A stretch of 28,527 nucleotides of DNA from a virus. Position 1 is the stretch's first letter; each line of letters begins with the position of its first letter. The DNA lies in IMG/VR virus record IMGVR_UViG_3300027747_001410, positions 1 through 28,527 of that record. The stretch is one strand, 5' to 3'. The notes beneath the pieces are model-generated. The model saw only the letters and a list, made by a program, of their open reading frames with translations, was not told the DNA's origin and made no database searches. Made by a program: the position numbers and the translations under genes. Of the stretch, positions 5,491 through 12,326 are shown in pieces.

Positions 5491-5772
5491 TTACTCCTGA
5501 ATCTTTCCATCCTGCACCCGGCGATACCCAAGCCGCCACAGCAGCCTAGAGATGTCGCGCGCGGTCGCGTCCACGGCCGTTTCGTCTAGCTCCGGTCGGA
5601 TGGCGTGCAGGGCTTCGTGCAGCACGGTGTCCAGGCGGTCGGCCTCGCCTTGCCATGTGCCGATGCGGATGAGGCGACCGGAAGCCTTACCAGGGTCAAC
5701 CATGTCGCCATAGTCGCGCATATTGGCGGCGAAGCGCAGCCGCCAGTATTTCCCACCGAGCCGGATACGCAT
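5491..5772 (-). CDS. Small zincin-like metalloprotease domain protein
   Basis: 93 residues. The motif HEALH at 52-56 is a zinc-binding HExxH, with Glu61 or Glu64 shortly after as possible further ligand. The N-terminal part (MRIRLGGKYWRLRF) looks like a beta-hairpin before the active helix, as in compact SprT- or ImmA-like zincins. The ATG at 5772 has a perfect AGGAGG. Phages carry such mini-zincins with unknown substrates, so cleavage of a host or phage protein is only inferred. It converges with the PP-loop gene, separated by four bases. Confidence 0.65.
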   Translation of the reverse strand: MRIRLGGKYWRLRFAANMRDYGDMVDPGKASGRLIRIGTWQGEADRLDTVLHEALHAIRPELDETAVDATARDISRLLWRLGYRRVQDGKIQE

Positions 5773-5816
5773 CTGTCCTCCTAACACGGCTAGTTCCGCC
5801 AGTTTACGCCAATTTC

Positions 5817-5852
5817 CGTTCGGTTACTCGTTCGGTTACTCGTTCGGTTACT
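5817..5852. repeat. Three tandem copies of a 12-bp unit
   Basis: CGTTCGGTTACT occurs three times head to tail with no mismatch, directly after the phosphoesterase stop codon (5855-5857) and before the zincin gene. No pairing structure or promoter is evident in it. Confidence 0.95.
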
Positions 5853-5854
5853 CG

Positions 5855-7777
5855 TCATTGCGCGTCCATCACATCCCACGCCATGCGCGGGTGACCGCGT
5901 GCCTTGCCGCCGTCCTTCGACGGTTCGACTTCCCATCGGATGAACAGGCGCACCCATTTGGCACGCAGCGGCGTTGGGCCTGGACCCTTCTCAACGATCC
6001 ACCCGCCGGAACCGTCACCCCAGTCTTGCTTGTACGTGCCGCACCGCACGAAATCGCAATGGCGGTGCCGCACCTCGTACACGCCGTTGCGAGTCTCGAG
6101 GTACTCGCGGGCAATGCCCACAATGTTGGAATGATGATTGTGGCCGACCGCGATGCAGTCAACGCCCTCGAGCCACGAAAGCATTCGTCGGCTGTCTAGC
6201 ACGCCCATCGACATGGGCGCGCCGCCGCCGGAGCCGTGGTGATATCGCATCGTCCATGTCAGCTTGCAATTGTTGACGGCCACGCGCACCTTTAGCCATC
6301 CGCCGTAGCCGCCTGCGCCCATCTGCGATTTCTGATTCATCGACTTAATCGCGCGAACGAGGTTCGTAGTCGGGCAGGTTTCGTGGTGCTTGAGCCACGC
6401 GCTATTCCCGGTGACGTACGCGATTCCGTCACGGCGAACAAAAAAGTTACCCGCGTGAGTCGTCAGGCAGTAGACAAACCCATCGTGCCGAGTGCGCGTG
6501 AATGACTTGCGCTGCGCGGTCATTACTGGTCGGCGCGTGACGTTCAGACGGTAGTAGCCGTCTTGTTCTTCGCCGCGTGGCTGCCAGGACAGCGATGCCC
6601 TGAACCCGTGCGTGACGCACGCAGCCTGGAGTTGCGACAGCATTTTGTGCGTGCCGTAGATCACCCTTGCCCATGATCCTTCTCGAGCGGGTCGACGCGA
6701 ACCATCGCCGTCAATGTACGACTCAAGGAACACAGCGAACTGCTCGTCCGTGCATTCATGCACCCAATCCGGAATCGACTTATCGTGCTGACCGACGAGT
6801 TCGGCAAGCCATGGAGTCCTGCTGATTCGGAACACATGCTGCGGAAGCGCGCTCTTGATGATTACTCCGTCGAATCGGCCAGGGCGAACCTTTTCATCCC
6901 ATTCGATGTTGAGCCGTCCGAGGATCGCTTTGATTTCATCGATGCCCTTCTGCTTGGATTGATACACGTACACAGAGGCTGTATCGCTTTTGATATGTCC
7001 GTCCGTCAATACCCATGCAGCCAAGCGAATCTGGTCATCCGACCACTTGCAGCCAGTTGCGCCAGACCGAGCCATCGCAGGTACGTGGACGACCGACATT
7101 CGTTCCGCGTCCTCTGCCAGCACATATGCGAGCTTTGCTCGTCGGCCATCACCGAATGCTCGATCCCAAAGGAAGTACGCCATTCGATGGTTTGGAGTAA
7201 CCCGCATTGACATCCCACGCTGACGAACCTCAACCATTTCTCCCGAATACTCGTACCGATGCACCTTGATCGGCTTTGCCCATGTGGTCGTAAGTTCATG
7301 CGGGTGCATTGATGCCACTTCATCCTCGAGCGTGACATCCGCAATCGGAATCCATCCGCGACGAGTCAGCACCTCTGACGAATCATCAAGGCACTCATGG
7401 TTCCCCTGGCCAAGCACCGCCCACCATGGCGCGTACGGTGCGTAGCGTTCGGCTGCTTCGTCAATCACGCTGTCGAAGTACGCCGCCGCCAGTTGCGACG
7501 AACGGAGCTGCGACTTGCATTGCCGGCGGTCACTTGCGCCCTGCATCAAATCCAGGCAGTCCCCGAGGTCGCAGATGATCGCGTTGCGTTCGACCGCTTC
7601 GCGCAGGTGCTTCTCCTCGAGCGCGCGGTCGCATTTCTTGTTGTCGGAATGTGCATCGGAGCGCAGCAGCAGCCATTGCTCCCACTCCCGGAACGAAGCC
7701 CCCGCGCAGTCCACGATGTGGATGTTCTTCCCATGATGCGTGACTTGAAACGGCGGCGCGGCGGGTTTCTTTGCCAT
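5855..7777 (-). CDS. Calcineurin-like metallophosphoesterase precursor with intein
   Basis: 640-residue precursor; after splicing the mature enzyme would have 310 residues. The phosphoesterase motifs are in order: DAH (41-43), GDCLD (72-76), GNHE (125-128), YHHG (512-515) and GHNH (545-548). These are the metal ligands of a two-metal phosphodiesterase that could act on nucleic acid, nucleotides or phosphoprotein. The intein occupies 129-458, immediately after GNHE, so the unspliced protein must lack a normal active site. The ATG at 7777 has GGGAAGG upstream; the open frame continues to 7924 without a good start. The gene is read leftward, divergently from the operon at 7936. Confidence 0.9.
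   Translation of the reverse strand: MAKKPAAPPFQVTHHGKNIHIVDCAGASFREWEQWLLLRSDAHSDNKKCDRALEEKHLREAVERNAIICDLGDCLDLMQGASDRRQCKSQLRSSQLAAAYFDSVIDEAAERYAPYAPWWAVLGQGNHECLDDSSEVLTRRGWIPIADVTLEDEVASMHPHELTTTWAKPIKVHRYEYSGEMVEVRQRGMSMRVTPNHRMAYFLWDRAFGDGRRAKLAYVLAEDAERMSVVHVPAMARSGATGCKWSDDQIRLAAWVLTDGHIKSDTASVYVYQSKQKGIDEIKAILGRLNIEWDEKVRPGRFDGVIIKSALPQHVFRISRTPWLAELVGQHDKSIPDWVHECTDEQFAVFLESYIDGDGSRRPAREGSWARVIYGTHKMLSQLQAACVTHGFRASLSWQPRGEEQDGYYRLNVTRRPVMTAQRKSFTRTRHDGFVYCLTTHAGNFFVRRDGIAYVTGNSAWLKHHETCPTTNLVRAIKSMNQKSQMGAGGYGGWLKVRVAVNNCKLTWTMRYHHGSGGGAPMSMGVLDSRRMLSWLEGVDCIAVGHNHHSNIVGIAREYLETRNGVYEVRHRHCDFVRCGTYKQDWGDGSGGWIVEKGPGPTPLRAKWVRLFIRWEVEPSKDGGKARGHPRMAWDVMDAQ
6404..7393 (-). mobile_element. 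Intein with LAGLIDADG homing endonuclease (330 residues)
   Basis: Splice junctions are GNHE/C129 at the N side and TGN458/S at the C side. Block A is C-LDDSSEVLTRRGW, block B has the TxxH motif (T194-PN-H197), block F is VYCLTTHAGNFF and block G is AYVTGN. The inserted endonuclease has both LAGLIDADG helices, LAAWVLTDG (252-260) and LESYIDGDG (351-359), each keeping the acidic residue D259 or D358. The residue before the terminal Asn is Gly instead of the usual His, a known but uncommon variant. With all other residues present, splicing and homing are probably active. Confidence 0.93.
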
Positions 7778-7852
7778 GCCTTCCCACCGTAGCGGTTCAG
7801 GGTGCAAAACCATCAAAGTGAAAAAAAGTGGAATTTCCGTGCAGGTACCTAC

Positions 7853-7881
7853 TTGCGACAGCCGATACGCATCGGTATAAC
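7853..7881 (+). promoter_or_regulatory. Promoter of the rightward early operon
   Basis: TTGCGA, a 17-bp spacer and TATAAC. The spacer holds the inverted repeat CCGAT-ACGC-ATCGG (7862-7875), which would place a bound repressor between -35 and -10. It also includes ATACG six bases before the -10 box, as at 2571-2598 and 10497-10524. The start point is expected near 7888. The divergent intergenic region 7778-7935 shows no clear promoter for the leftward gene. Confidence 0.7.
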
Positions 7882-7897
7882 ACCCTGCGCCGAGGAA

Positions 7898-7907
7898 GCA
7901 CGTTGCG
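7898..7907 (+). promoter_or_regulatory. Leader element GCACGTTGCG
   Basis: The nonamer GCACGTTGC lies 16 bases after the -10 box. The same nonamer is in the leaders of the promoters at 2571-2598 and 10497-10524. It may be an operator half-site or an RNA signal. Confidence 0.5.
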
Positions 7908-7935
7908 ACCGAAGCACAGTCCATGAGGAGAGAAC

Positions 7936-8190
7936 ATGAAGATTCACCGCGACACCATCGAGAACCTGCTCAATCACTACCCCAGTCTCCGCAGCCGGCA
8001 CGATGACGTTCTGCTCGCCTGCGCTCGGGAATTGAGCGACGAGGTGAGCCGCCGCGTCCTTTGCGCTCACGAAGCCCTCGGGAAGATCGACCCGGACAAC
8101 GAACCCGCCTGGGAGGCAGCGCGCGAGGAACTGGACAACGCGGAAGCCGCGTTCCTCGAGCAGCACAGCGGCACGGAGATTTCCCTGTGA
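7936..8190 (+). CDS. Hypothetical acidic helical protein
   Basis: 84 residues, first gene of the rightward operon, ATG preceded by GAGGAGAGAAC. The sequence is mostly predicted helix (LLNHYPSLRSRHDDVLLACARELSD in pieces, then an acidic AREELDNAEAAFLEQ). No motif or family is recognised. Its TGA overlaps the GTG of the next gene (GTGA). Position one in an early operon suggests a regulator or host-takeover protein, but this is only context. Confidence 0.8.
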   Translation: MKIHRDTIENLLNHYPSLRSRHDDVLLACARELSDEVSRRVLCAHEALGKIDPDNEPAWEAAREELDNAEAAFLEQHSGTEISL

Positions 8191-8498
8191 ACGCGCGCCG
8201 TACCGACCCGTGGACGAGCCACGAAGCGGCGCGCGCATCACGGCCGACCGCGCAGACGCAGCGCGAAACCCTGCTGCGTGTCTACGAGCTGCACCCCGAT
8301 GGCCTGACCGACGAGGAAGCCGCTGCGCTCGCCGGGGTAACGAACGGGGGATGGAAGCGGTGCAGCGAGTTGCGATCACTTGGATTGATTCAAGACACGG
8401 GCCGCGCTCGTGTCGGATCAAGCGGCCGCGCGTGCATCGTGTGCGCGATCCCGACCGCAACCACCCTCTTCCCGATCAAGGAGCGCATCCAATGGTGA
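8187..8498 (+). CDS. Winged-helix DNA-binding protein
   Basis: 103 residues from a GTG at 8187 that overlaps the upstream stop. The pattern is RRTDPWTSHEAA, then TQRETLLRVYELHPDGLTDEE with the recognition-helix region AGVTNGGWKRCSELRSLGLI and a short wing-like segment with TGRAR. This is a common small winged-helix family in phage early regions. The DNA target is unknown. An earlier open frame to 8061 is rejected because it lies inside the previous gene. Confidence 0.75.
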   Translation: MNARRTDPWTSHEAARASRPTAQTQRETLLRVYELHPDGLTDEEAAALAGVTNGGWKRCSELRSLGLIQDTGRARVGSSGRACIVCAIPTATTLFPIKERIQW

Positions 8499-8815
8499 AC
8501 GATCACGCAAAGGGCATTTTTGTGGTGATGCACCGTCTGCGGCTTGAACCGCAAATGATGATCGACCCCGCCGCCGAATACGTTGCCGTTCACAAGGTGG
8601 AGGCGGTCATGCGCGCTCGATGGCAGCGCAGCACCGTTGAGCCACGCCTGTTGGACTGGACGCTTTCGCAGTTGTGGGTCGAAGGCAAACTGTGCGGCGT
8701 GCCTGAATCCGACTTCCCCGAGAACTTCCCATTTCAGGGCATCGTGAACGCCTGCACGATTAGCAGCCTCATGCGCCGCAAGCTTGAGGCAATGGGGCCG
8801 GGGGTGATGGCATGA
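8492..8815 (+). CDS. Hypothetical protein
   Basis: 107 residues. The ATG at 8492 has AAGGAG eight bases upstream and overlaps the end of the winged-helix gene. The sequence has a Met/Arg-rich helical middle (VHKVEAVMRARWQRS) and a compact C-terminal half (FPENFPFQGIVNACTISSLMRRKLE). No family is recognised. It is coupled to the next gene through ATGA. Confidence 0.8.
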   Translation: MVNDHAKGIFVVMHRLRLEPQMMIDPAAEYVAVHKVEAVMRARWQRSTVEPRLLDWTLSQLWVEGKLCGVPESDFPENFPFQGIVNACTISSLMRRKLEAMGPGVMA

Positions 8816-9213
8816 CACTCGAAAACCGTTGGAGCGAACCCGCCATTTCGGACGTTGAATGGCGCGCCGAATCCGCGCCGGCGTATGTCGATCTTGACAT
8901 GGTGCAAAAGGCGTTGGCGTTGCCCGAGGACGCGAATGGACGGCCGGGTGTTGCGCTGCTTTGCTGCGATCCGGAAGCACGCGAGGACTTGCACCCAGGC
9001 CCGCCGTACCGCTACTGGGTGACGCGCGTCATTGCCCTTGACATTGACGAATCCAAGAGCCGCAACAACATCTTCTGCACCGTGCTGACATCGCACGGCG
9101 TTCGGCGTGACGATGACACCGCCGACCTAGTGCGGCTCGAATATCTCGCGGTGGTCGGTCGCTTCCTTTCGCGGGTACTGAAGGAGAGCGACAATGCCAA
9201 TACCGCACATTGA
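8812..9213 (+). CDS. Hypothetical protein
   Basis: 133 residues, starting by ATGA overlap. It looks like a small alpha-beta fold with strands such as GVALLCC and WVTRVIALDI and a C-terminal helix (LEYLAVVGRFLSRVL). No catalytic motif or family is recognised. It overlaps the next gene by 20 bases, and the next gene's ribosome-binding site lies inside its coding sequence. Confidence 0.8.
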   Translation: MTLENRWSEPAISDVEWRAESAPAYVDLDMVQKALALPEDANGRPGVALLCCDPEAREDLHPGPPYRYWVTRVIALDIDESKSRNNIFCTVLTSHGVRRDDDTADLVRLEYLAVVGRFLSRVLKESDNANTAH

Positions 9214-9403
9214 TACCGGAAAGAACATTTCCATCACGGTTGAGCCGTGGTCGGTGGTGACGCTGCGCGATGCCGAAGGACGCGACATCGCCAACATCTT
9301 CATCAACGACAAGCATCCGAGGCGGTCGCGCATGGTGTTTCAGGTGGCCGAAGCCATCAACGTCCGACGAGAAATGAAAGGCAACACCCATGAGGAAGAT
9401 TGA
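9194..9403 (+). CDS. Hypothetical small beta-rich protein
   Basis: 69 residues, ATG with GAAGGAGAGCG upstream. Alternating strands (ISITVEPWSVVTLRD, IANIFIND, RMVFQVAEAINVRRE) suggest a compact beta structure. The ending INVRRE faintly recalls CsrA-type RNA-binding proteins, but the family's N-terminal signature is missing, so I do not assign it. Overlaps both neighbours. Confidence 0.75.
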   Translation: MPIPHIDTGKNISITVEPWSVVTLRDAEGRDIANIFINDKHPRRSRMVFQVAEAINVRREMKGNTHEED

Positions 9404-9689
9404 CGAAGCAGTCCGCCTTGCCATTATGCAAGACGCGCAATCAGGCATGAGGCAGAAGGACCTAGCAGCCAAGCATGGCGTTTCGCAAGGGTTTGTGAGC
9501 GGGTTGATTGGAACCCGGAAGCGCGTGTCGTTTGAGGTGGCGCGTCATATCATCGCATCGGTGGACAATGGAGCAACGATGGTCGATATGTCTGCGCTGT
9601 ATCAATTAGACTATTCCACGGTGCAGAGCATTGTTCGGCGCAGGACAAAGATCGCCAAGAAGGCTTCGGAGTCAATCTATGGTGGCTGA
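9390..9689 (+). CDS. Helix-turn-helix regulator candidate
   Basis: 99 residues, AAAGG in the ribosome-binding position. Residues 20-42 (MRQKDLAAKHGVSQGFVSGLI) form a clear helix-turn-helix. A second, weaker one lies at about 64-85 (MVDMSALYQLDYSTVQSIV), with a basic tail following. Two tandem helix-turn-helices fit a sigma-region-4-like or homeodomain-like regulator. It is the best candidate in the window for a protein that reads the shared promoter elements. This is inference. Confidence 0.7.
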   Translation: MRKIDEAVRLAIMQDAQSGMRQKDLAAKHGVSQGFVSGLIGTRKRVSFEVARHIIASVDNGATMVDMSALYQLDYSTVQSIVRRRTKIAKKASESIYGG

Positions 9690-9900
9690 CGCAATCACCG
9701 ACTGGCGCGCTCGAGCAATCGCGGCGGAAGCCTGTTGCGCGCGCATGGAGCTGCTCGTGTATGCGGAGCGGCCAAGCGTGGCAAACCCGAACGGCGTGAC
9801 ATGGCGCGACCGAGCCGCAAAGGCCGAGGAGGACGCGCGACTGTGCCGCAATGCATTGCCCGCGCACATTGCGCGGCTCCTCTACGAAGGCGAAGGGTGA
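9679..9900 (+). CDS. Hypothetical helical protein
   Basis: 73 residues. The ATG at 9679 overlaps the end of the helix-turn-helix gene. An earlier open frame to 9631 has no better start. The sequence is almost entirely helical with alternating charge (WRARAIAAEACCARMELL, RDRAAKAEEDARLCRNAL), consistent with a short coiled coil. Similar small helical proteins are common near phage recombination genes. The function is unknown. Confidence 0.7.
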   Translation: MVADAITDWRARAIAAEACCARMELLVYAERPSVANPNGVTWRDRAAKAEEDARLCRNALPAHIARLLYEGEG

Positions 9901-9904
9901 CACC

Positions 9905-10096
9905 ATGCCGCGCCAGGAGGAGGACGAGGACATCGTGGACAGGATCAAGTGCAGCGCGACCACCGACCCGCTGACGATTGAGGCGATGCAGGAAGTCATC
10001 CGAATCCGGCGCGAGATGGCGCGGATCATCCGCACCACAAACGAAACGCAGCGGGAGCTTGATCTATGTCGAAGCCAACACGCGCAGCGGCGGTGA
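9905..10096 (+). CDS. Hypothetical small helical protein
   Basis: 63 residues, from the ATG at 9905, four bases after the previous stop. The N-terminus is very acidic (PRQEEDEDIVDRI) and the remainder is a charged amphipathic helix (MQEVIRIRREMARIIRTTNETQREL). No family is recognised. It overlaps the rusA-like gene by 31 bases, so the two may be coupled. Confidence 0.65.
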   Translation: MPRQEEDEDIVDRIKCSATTDPLTIEAMQEVIRIRREMARIIRTTNETQRELDLCRSQHAQRR

Positions 10097-10500
10097 TGTT
10101 CAGCGTGGCCGGCGAGGCCGCACCGCAGGGATCAAAGCGGGCATTCCGTACGCGCGGCGGTCGCATCGCGTTGGTTGAATCAAGCGCGAAGCTGAAGCCG
10201 TGGAGGATTACCGTGGCGAGTTCGGCGGTCGCCGCCGGCGCGACTGTCATGGATTGCTCGGTGGAGATGTTGGTGCAGTTCAGGTTCGTTCGGCCCCGCA
10301 GCCATTACACAAGCAAGGGCGCGCTGCGAACGGGTGCGCCGAGCCACCCCGGCAAGCCCGACCTGGACAAACTGGTTCGGGCCGTGGGGGATGCCTTGAC
10401 CGGGATTTGTTACCGGGACGATGCTCAAATCGTGCGGTGGGATGCATCGAAGGTCTACGGGGAACAGGCAGGCGCAACCATCGCGCTTTACCCCGCTTGA
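10066..10500 (+). CDS. rusA: RusA-type Holliday junction resolvase
   Basis: 144 residues. RusA is a homodimeric, metal-dependent endonuclease that cuts four-way DNA junctions symmetrically during phage recombination or replication. The motif SHPGKPDLDKLVRAVGDAL (93-111) gives Asp99 and Asp101, and CYRDDAQIV (115-123) gives Asp118/119; together these match the acidic cluster of the RusA active site. The N-terminal GEAAPQGSKRAF is also typical. It is the last gene of the first rightward unit. The promoter for the RecT unit overlaps its final codons. Confidence 0.88.
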   Translation: MSKPTRAAAVMFSVAGEAAPQGSKRAFRTRGGRIALVESSAKLKPWRITVASSAVAAGATVMDCSVEMLVQFRFVRPRSHYTSKGALRTGAPSHPGKPDLDKLVRAVGDALTGICYRDDAQIVRWDASKVYGEQAGATIALYPA

Positions 10501-10524
10501 CTTTCCCATACGGGGCTGTATACT
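10497..10524 (+). promoter_or_regulatory. Promoter of the RecT unit
   Basis: TTGACT, a 16-bp spacer and TATACT, overlapping the rusA stop codon. The spacer includes ATACGGGG at the same distance from the -10 as in the promoter at 2571-2598. The predicted start point is 10531. Confidence 0.8.
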
Positions 10525-10529
10525 GTTCT

Positions 10530-10550
10530 GTCCCTGCACGTTGCAGGGAC
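10530..10550 (+). promoter_or_regulatory. Perfect 9-bp inverted repeat at the transcription start
   Basis: GTCCCTGCA and TGCAGGGAC face each other around CGT. Its centre contains GCACGTTGC, shared with two other leaders in this window. It can be read as a repressor operator at +1 or as a 5' stabilising hairpin of the mRNA. A second short hairpin (GCGCGG/CCGCGC) follows at 10554-10569. Confidence 0.6.
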
Positions 10551-10587
10551 CGTGCGCGGCGTACCGCGCGTCTTGAGAGGAGACAAA

Positions 10588-11532
10588 ATGAACGAACTGG
10601 CAAAGATGTCCCCTGCGGCTACGCAGCTCGACCCGATGACGGTCGCGCAGGTGTTCAAGGACTCGGGGATGTTCCCCGACATTCAGACGGTTGCCGCCGC
10701 GTGCGCGAAGATCATCATCGGTCGCGGCATGGGCCTGACCGACTTCGACGCGATGACTGGGTTGCACATCATCAAGGGAAAGGCCGTGTTGGCTTCCAAC
10801 CTTATGGCTGCGGCGATCAAGCGCGCGGGCAAGTATGACTACCGTGCGACCGTCACCGACACGCTGTGCGAAATCACGTTCTTTGAGCGCAACGATGCGC
10901 GCGCCTGGGAGGAGATTGGGAGCAGTACCTTCACGATGGAGGATGCGCGCCGCGCGCAGCTCAACGGCGACAACTGGAGGAAATACCCGCGCAATATGCT
11001 CTTCGCGCGTTGCATCTCCAACGGCTACAAGGCCTTTTGCCCGGACGCGCTTGGCGCGGCCCCGGTCTACGTTGAGGCGCATGGCGAAATGGAAATCACG
11101 GAGGACGCACCCGCCGCGCCGGCGGCTGTCGCCGCCCTGCCCGCTCCGGCCCCGGAGAAGCCCCAGGACGCGCCTGCGAAGCGCAAGGCGGTCAAGACCG
11201 CCCCTGTCGTTGTGGACGCGCCTAAAGCCATTCCTGCCCCCGTGGAATCGAAGCCAGCCGCAACGGATGCCTATCCGGAGGAATACACAGGTGAATTCAC
11301 GATTTTGCGCGTGGTGTGCCGGGATGGCAAGCCCTGCGCGGTGCAGGTGGACGGCGAACACGGCAAGGCGTGGATTGCCTTCCCCATCGCGGAATATGTG
11401 GAAATGGCCCGCAAAAAGGTGGATGAGAAGGTCCGCATGGAACTGATGCGCGTTGGTAACACTCTCACGATCATGCGGTGGATCGGCCCGATGGTTCCCG
11501 CCGTGGTTGAGTCGCAGCACATCCCATTCTGA
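10588..11532 (+). CDS. RecT-like single-strand annealing protein with C-terminal extension
   Basis: 314 residues, ATG with GAGAGGAG. Residues 35-162 match the phage RecT-like family: ACAKIIIGRGMGLTDFDAM, HIIKGKAVLASNLMAA, TFTMEDARRAQL, WRKYPRNMLFARCISNGYK and CPDALG. Such proteins anneal complementary single strands for phage recombination. A Pro/Ala-rich linker (172-228) joins a C-terminal domain (233-302) of apparent beta strands, which could be an OB fold, and the protein ends HIPF. That end resembles the DDIPF tip by which SSB recruits partners, though with little acid before it. No exonuclease partner is visible in the window. Confidence 0.78.
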   Translation: MNELAKMSPAATQLDPMTVAQVFKDSGMFPDIQTVAAACAKIIIGRGMGLTDFDAMTGLHIIKGKAVLASNLMAAAIKRAGKYDYRATVTDTLCEITFFERNDARAWEEIGSSTFTMEDARRAQLNGDNWRKYPRNMLFARCISNGYKAFCPDALGAAPVYVEAHGEMEITEDAPAAPAAVAALPAPAPEKPQDAPAKRKAVKTAPVVVDAPKAIPAPVESKPAATDAYPEEYTGEFTILRVVCRDGKPCAVQVDGEHGKAWIAFPIAEYVEMARKKVDEKVRMELMRVGNTLTIMRWIGPMVPAVVESQHIPF

Positions 11533-11542
11533 AAGGAACCCC

Positions 11543-12052
11543 ATGAGCCTGTACGCAATCAACGCAGAAATCGCATCCGTGTTGGATGCCATGCTCGAGG
11601 GCGGCGCAGACAGCCCCGAAGCGATGGAAGCCCTGAACCTGCACTTGGCCGGCCTGGACACGGCCCTTGAATCGAAGGCCGAGGATTACGCGGGACTCAT
11701 CCGCGAACTGGAGCTGCGCGCCGAGGTCCGCAAGGCCGAAGCCATCCGCATCCGGCTGCTGTCCACGGTCGATGCCACGCTTGCCGAACGCCTGAAGGAA
11801 CGCCTCAAGGCAGCGATGGAAAGCAGCGGCAAGATGAAGATTGAAACCGCCCGCTTCCGGCTGACGGTCGCCAACAACGGCGGCAAGCAGCCGCTTGAGG
11901 TGGACGAGGCGCAGATGGCTGCATGGGAACCGCCGTTCCGCAGGGTCATCACCGAGCCCAACCGCGAGGCCATCCGCATCGCGCTTGAGAACGGTGCGAC
12001 CATCCCCGGCTGCACGCTCATGCCGCGAGGCACGAGCCTGCGGATCAAGTAG
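11543..12052 (+). CDS. Gp157 family protein
   Basis: 169 residues. It begins MSLYAINAEIASVLDAML and has a long charged coiled coil (about 40-98), followed by SSGKMKIETARFRLTVANNG, the hallmark of the siphophage Gp157 family. These proteins accompany recombination/annealing genes; one was linked to phage resistance in Streptococcus thermophilus. The exact role is unsettled. The ATG at 11543 has GAAAGGAACCC. It ends converging with the gene at 12045-12326, overlapping by 8 bases, and is followed by the terminator. Confidence 0.88.
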   Translation: MSLYAINAEIASVLDAMLEGGADSPEAMEALNLHLAGLDTALESKAEDYAGLIRELELRAEVRKAEAIRIRLLSTVDATLAERLKERLKAAMESSGKMKIETARFRLTVANNGGKQPLEVDEAQMAAWEPPFRRVITEPNREAIRIALENGATIPGCTLMPRGTSLRIK

Positions 12053-12326
12053 TACGCTCTTCGCTCTTCTCGCCCCCGTCTGCGACCGCAGGAAGTTGGT
12101 CAGCGGACGGGGGCTTTTCATTGCTACCAAACGGCACGAGGCGATTCAACGCCTCCTGTCGCTTGCGACACGGTTCGCAGGGCTTGATCCCGACCGCCTT
12201 CGTCGCGGCGGCAATGACATCGCCCAGTCCGCGCAGCTTTGCCGGCGCATCCTTCTTGCCACGCACGTTCAAATAGTCTTGCGTTGATCCAACCCGGATC
12301 ATGTCGCTGTCACCGTTAGATCCCAT
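12045..12326 (-). CDS. Small conserved phage protein (KPCEPCRKRQ type)
   Basis: 93 residues, ATG at 12326 with GAGGAGCGC. The core GLGDVIAAATKAVGIKPCEPC and RKRQEALNRLVPF is a motif repeatedly found in small phage proteins near tail or lysis genes, with a CxxC that could bind metal. The function is not known. It is the last gene of the leftward structural unit and its 3' end contains, on the opposite strand, the terminator of the rightward unit. Confidence 0.75.
   Translation of the reverse strand: MGSNGDSDMIRVGSTQDYLNVRGKKDAPAKLRGLGDVIAAATKAVGIKPCEPCRKRQEALNRLVPFGSNEKPPSADQLPAVADGGEKSEERTT
12072..12118 (+). terminator. Intrinsic terminator after the RecT-Gp157 unit
   Basis: GCCCCCGTCTGC (12072-12083) pairs with GCGGACGGGGGC (12103-12114), 12 pairs with one G-U, followed by TTTT. 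It stops rightward transcription before it can oppose the structural genes. It lies inside the coding end of the convergent gene. Confidence 0.9.

Noticed and set aside
5817-5852. CRISPR-like array
   Set aside because: The three 12-bp units are directly adjacent with no spacers, so they are a simple tandem repeat.
7778-7852. Promoter for the intein-containing gene on the minus strand
   Set aside because: I looked for TTG-N16/17-TATA-like pairs and found none convincing. The AT-rich stretch 7811-7836 has no properly spaced partner box.
9194-9403. CsrA-like RNA-binding protein
   Set aside because: Only the ending INVRRE is similar. The N-terminal CsrA signature and GxxI-type motifs are missing.
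10180-11661. Long minus-strand frame (493 codons) across rusA, the RecT-like gene and Gp157
   Set aside because: It covers a promoter and three genes with recognised families on the other strand. The product has no recognisable motif.
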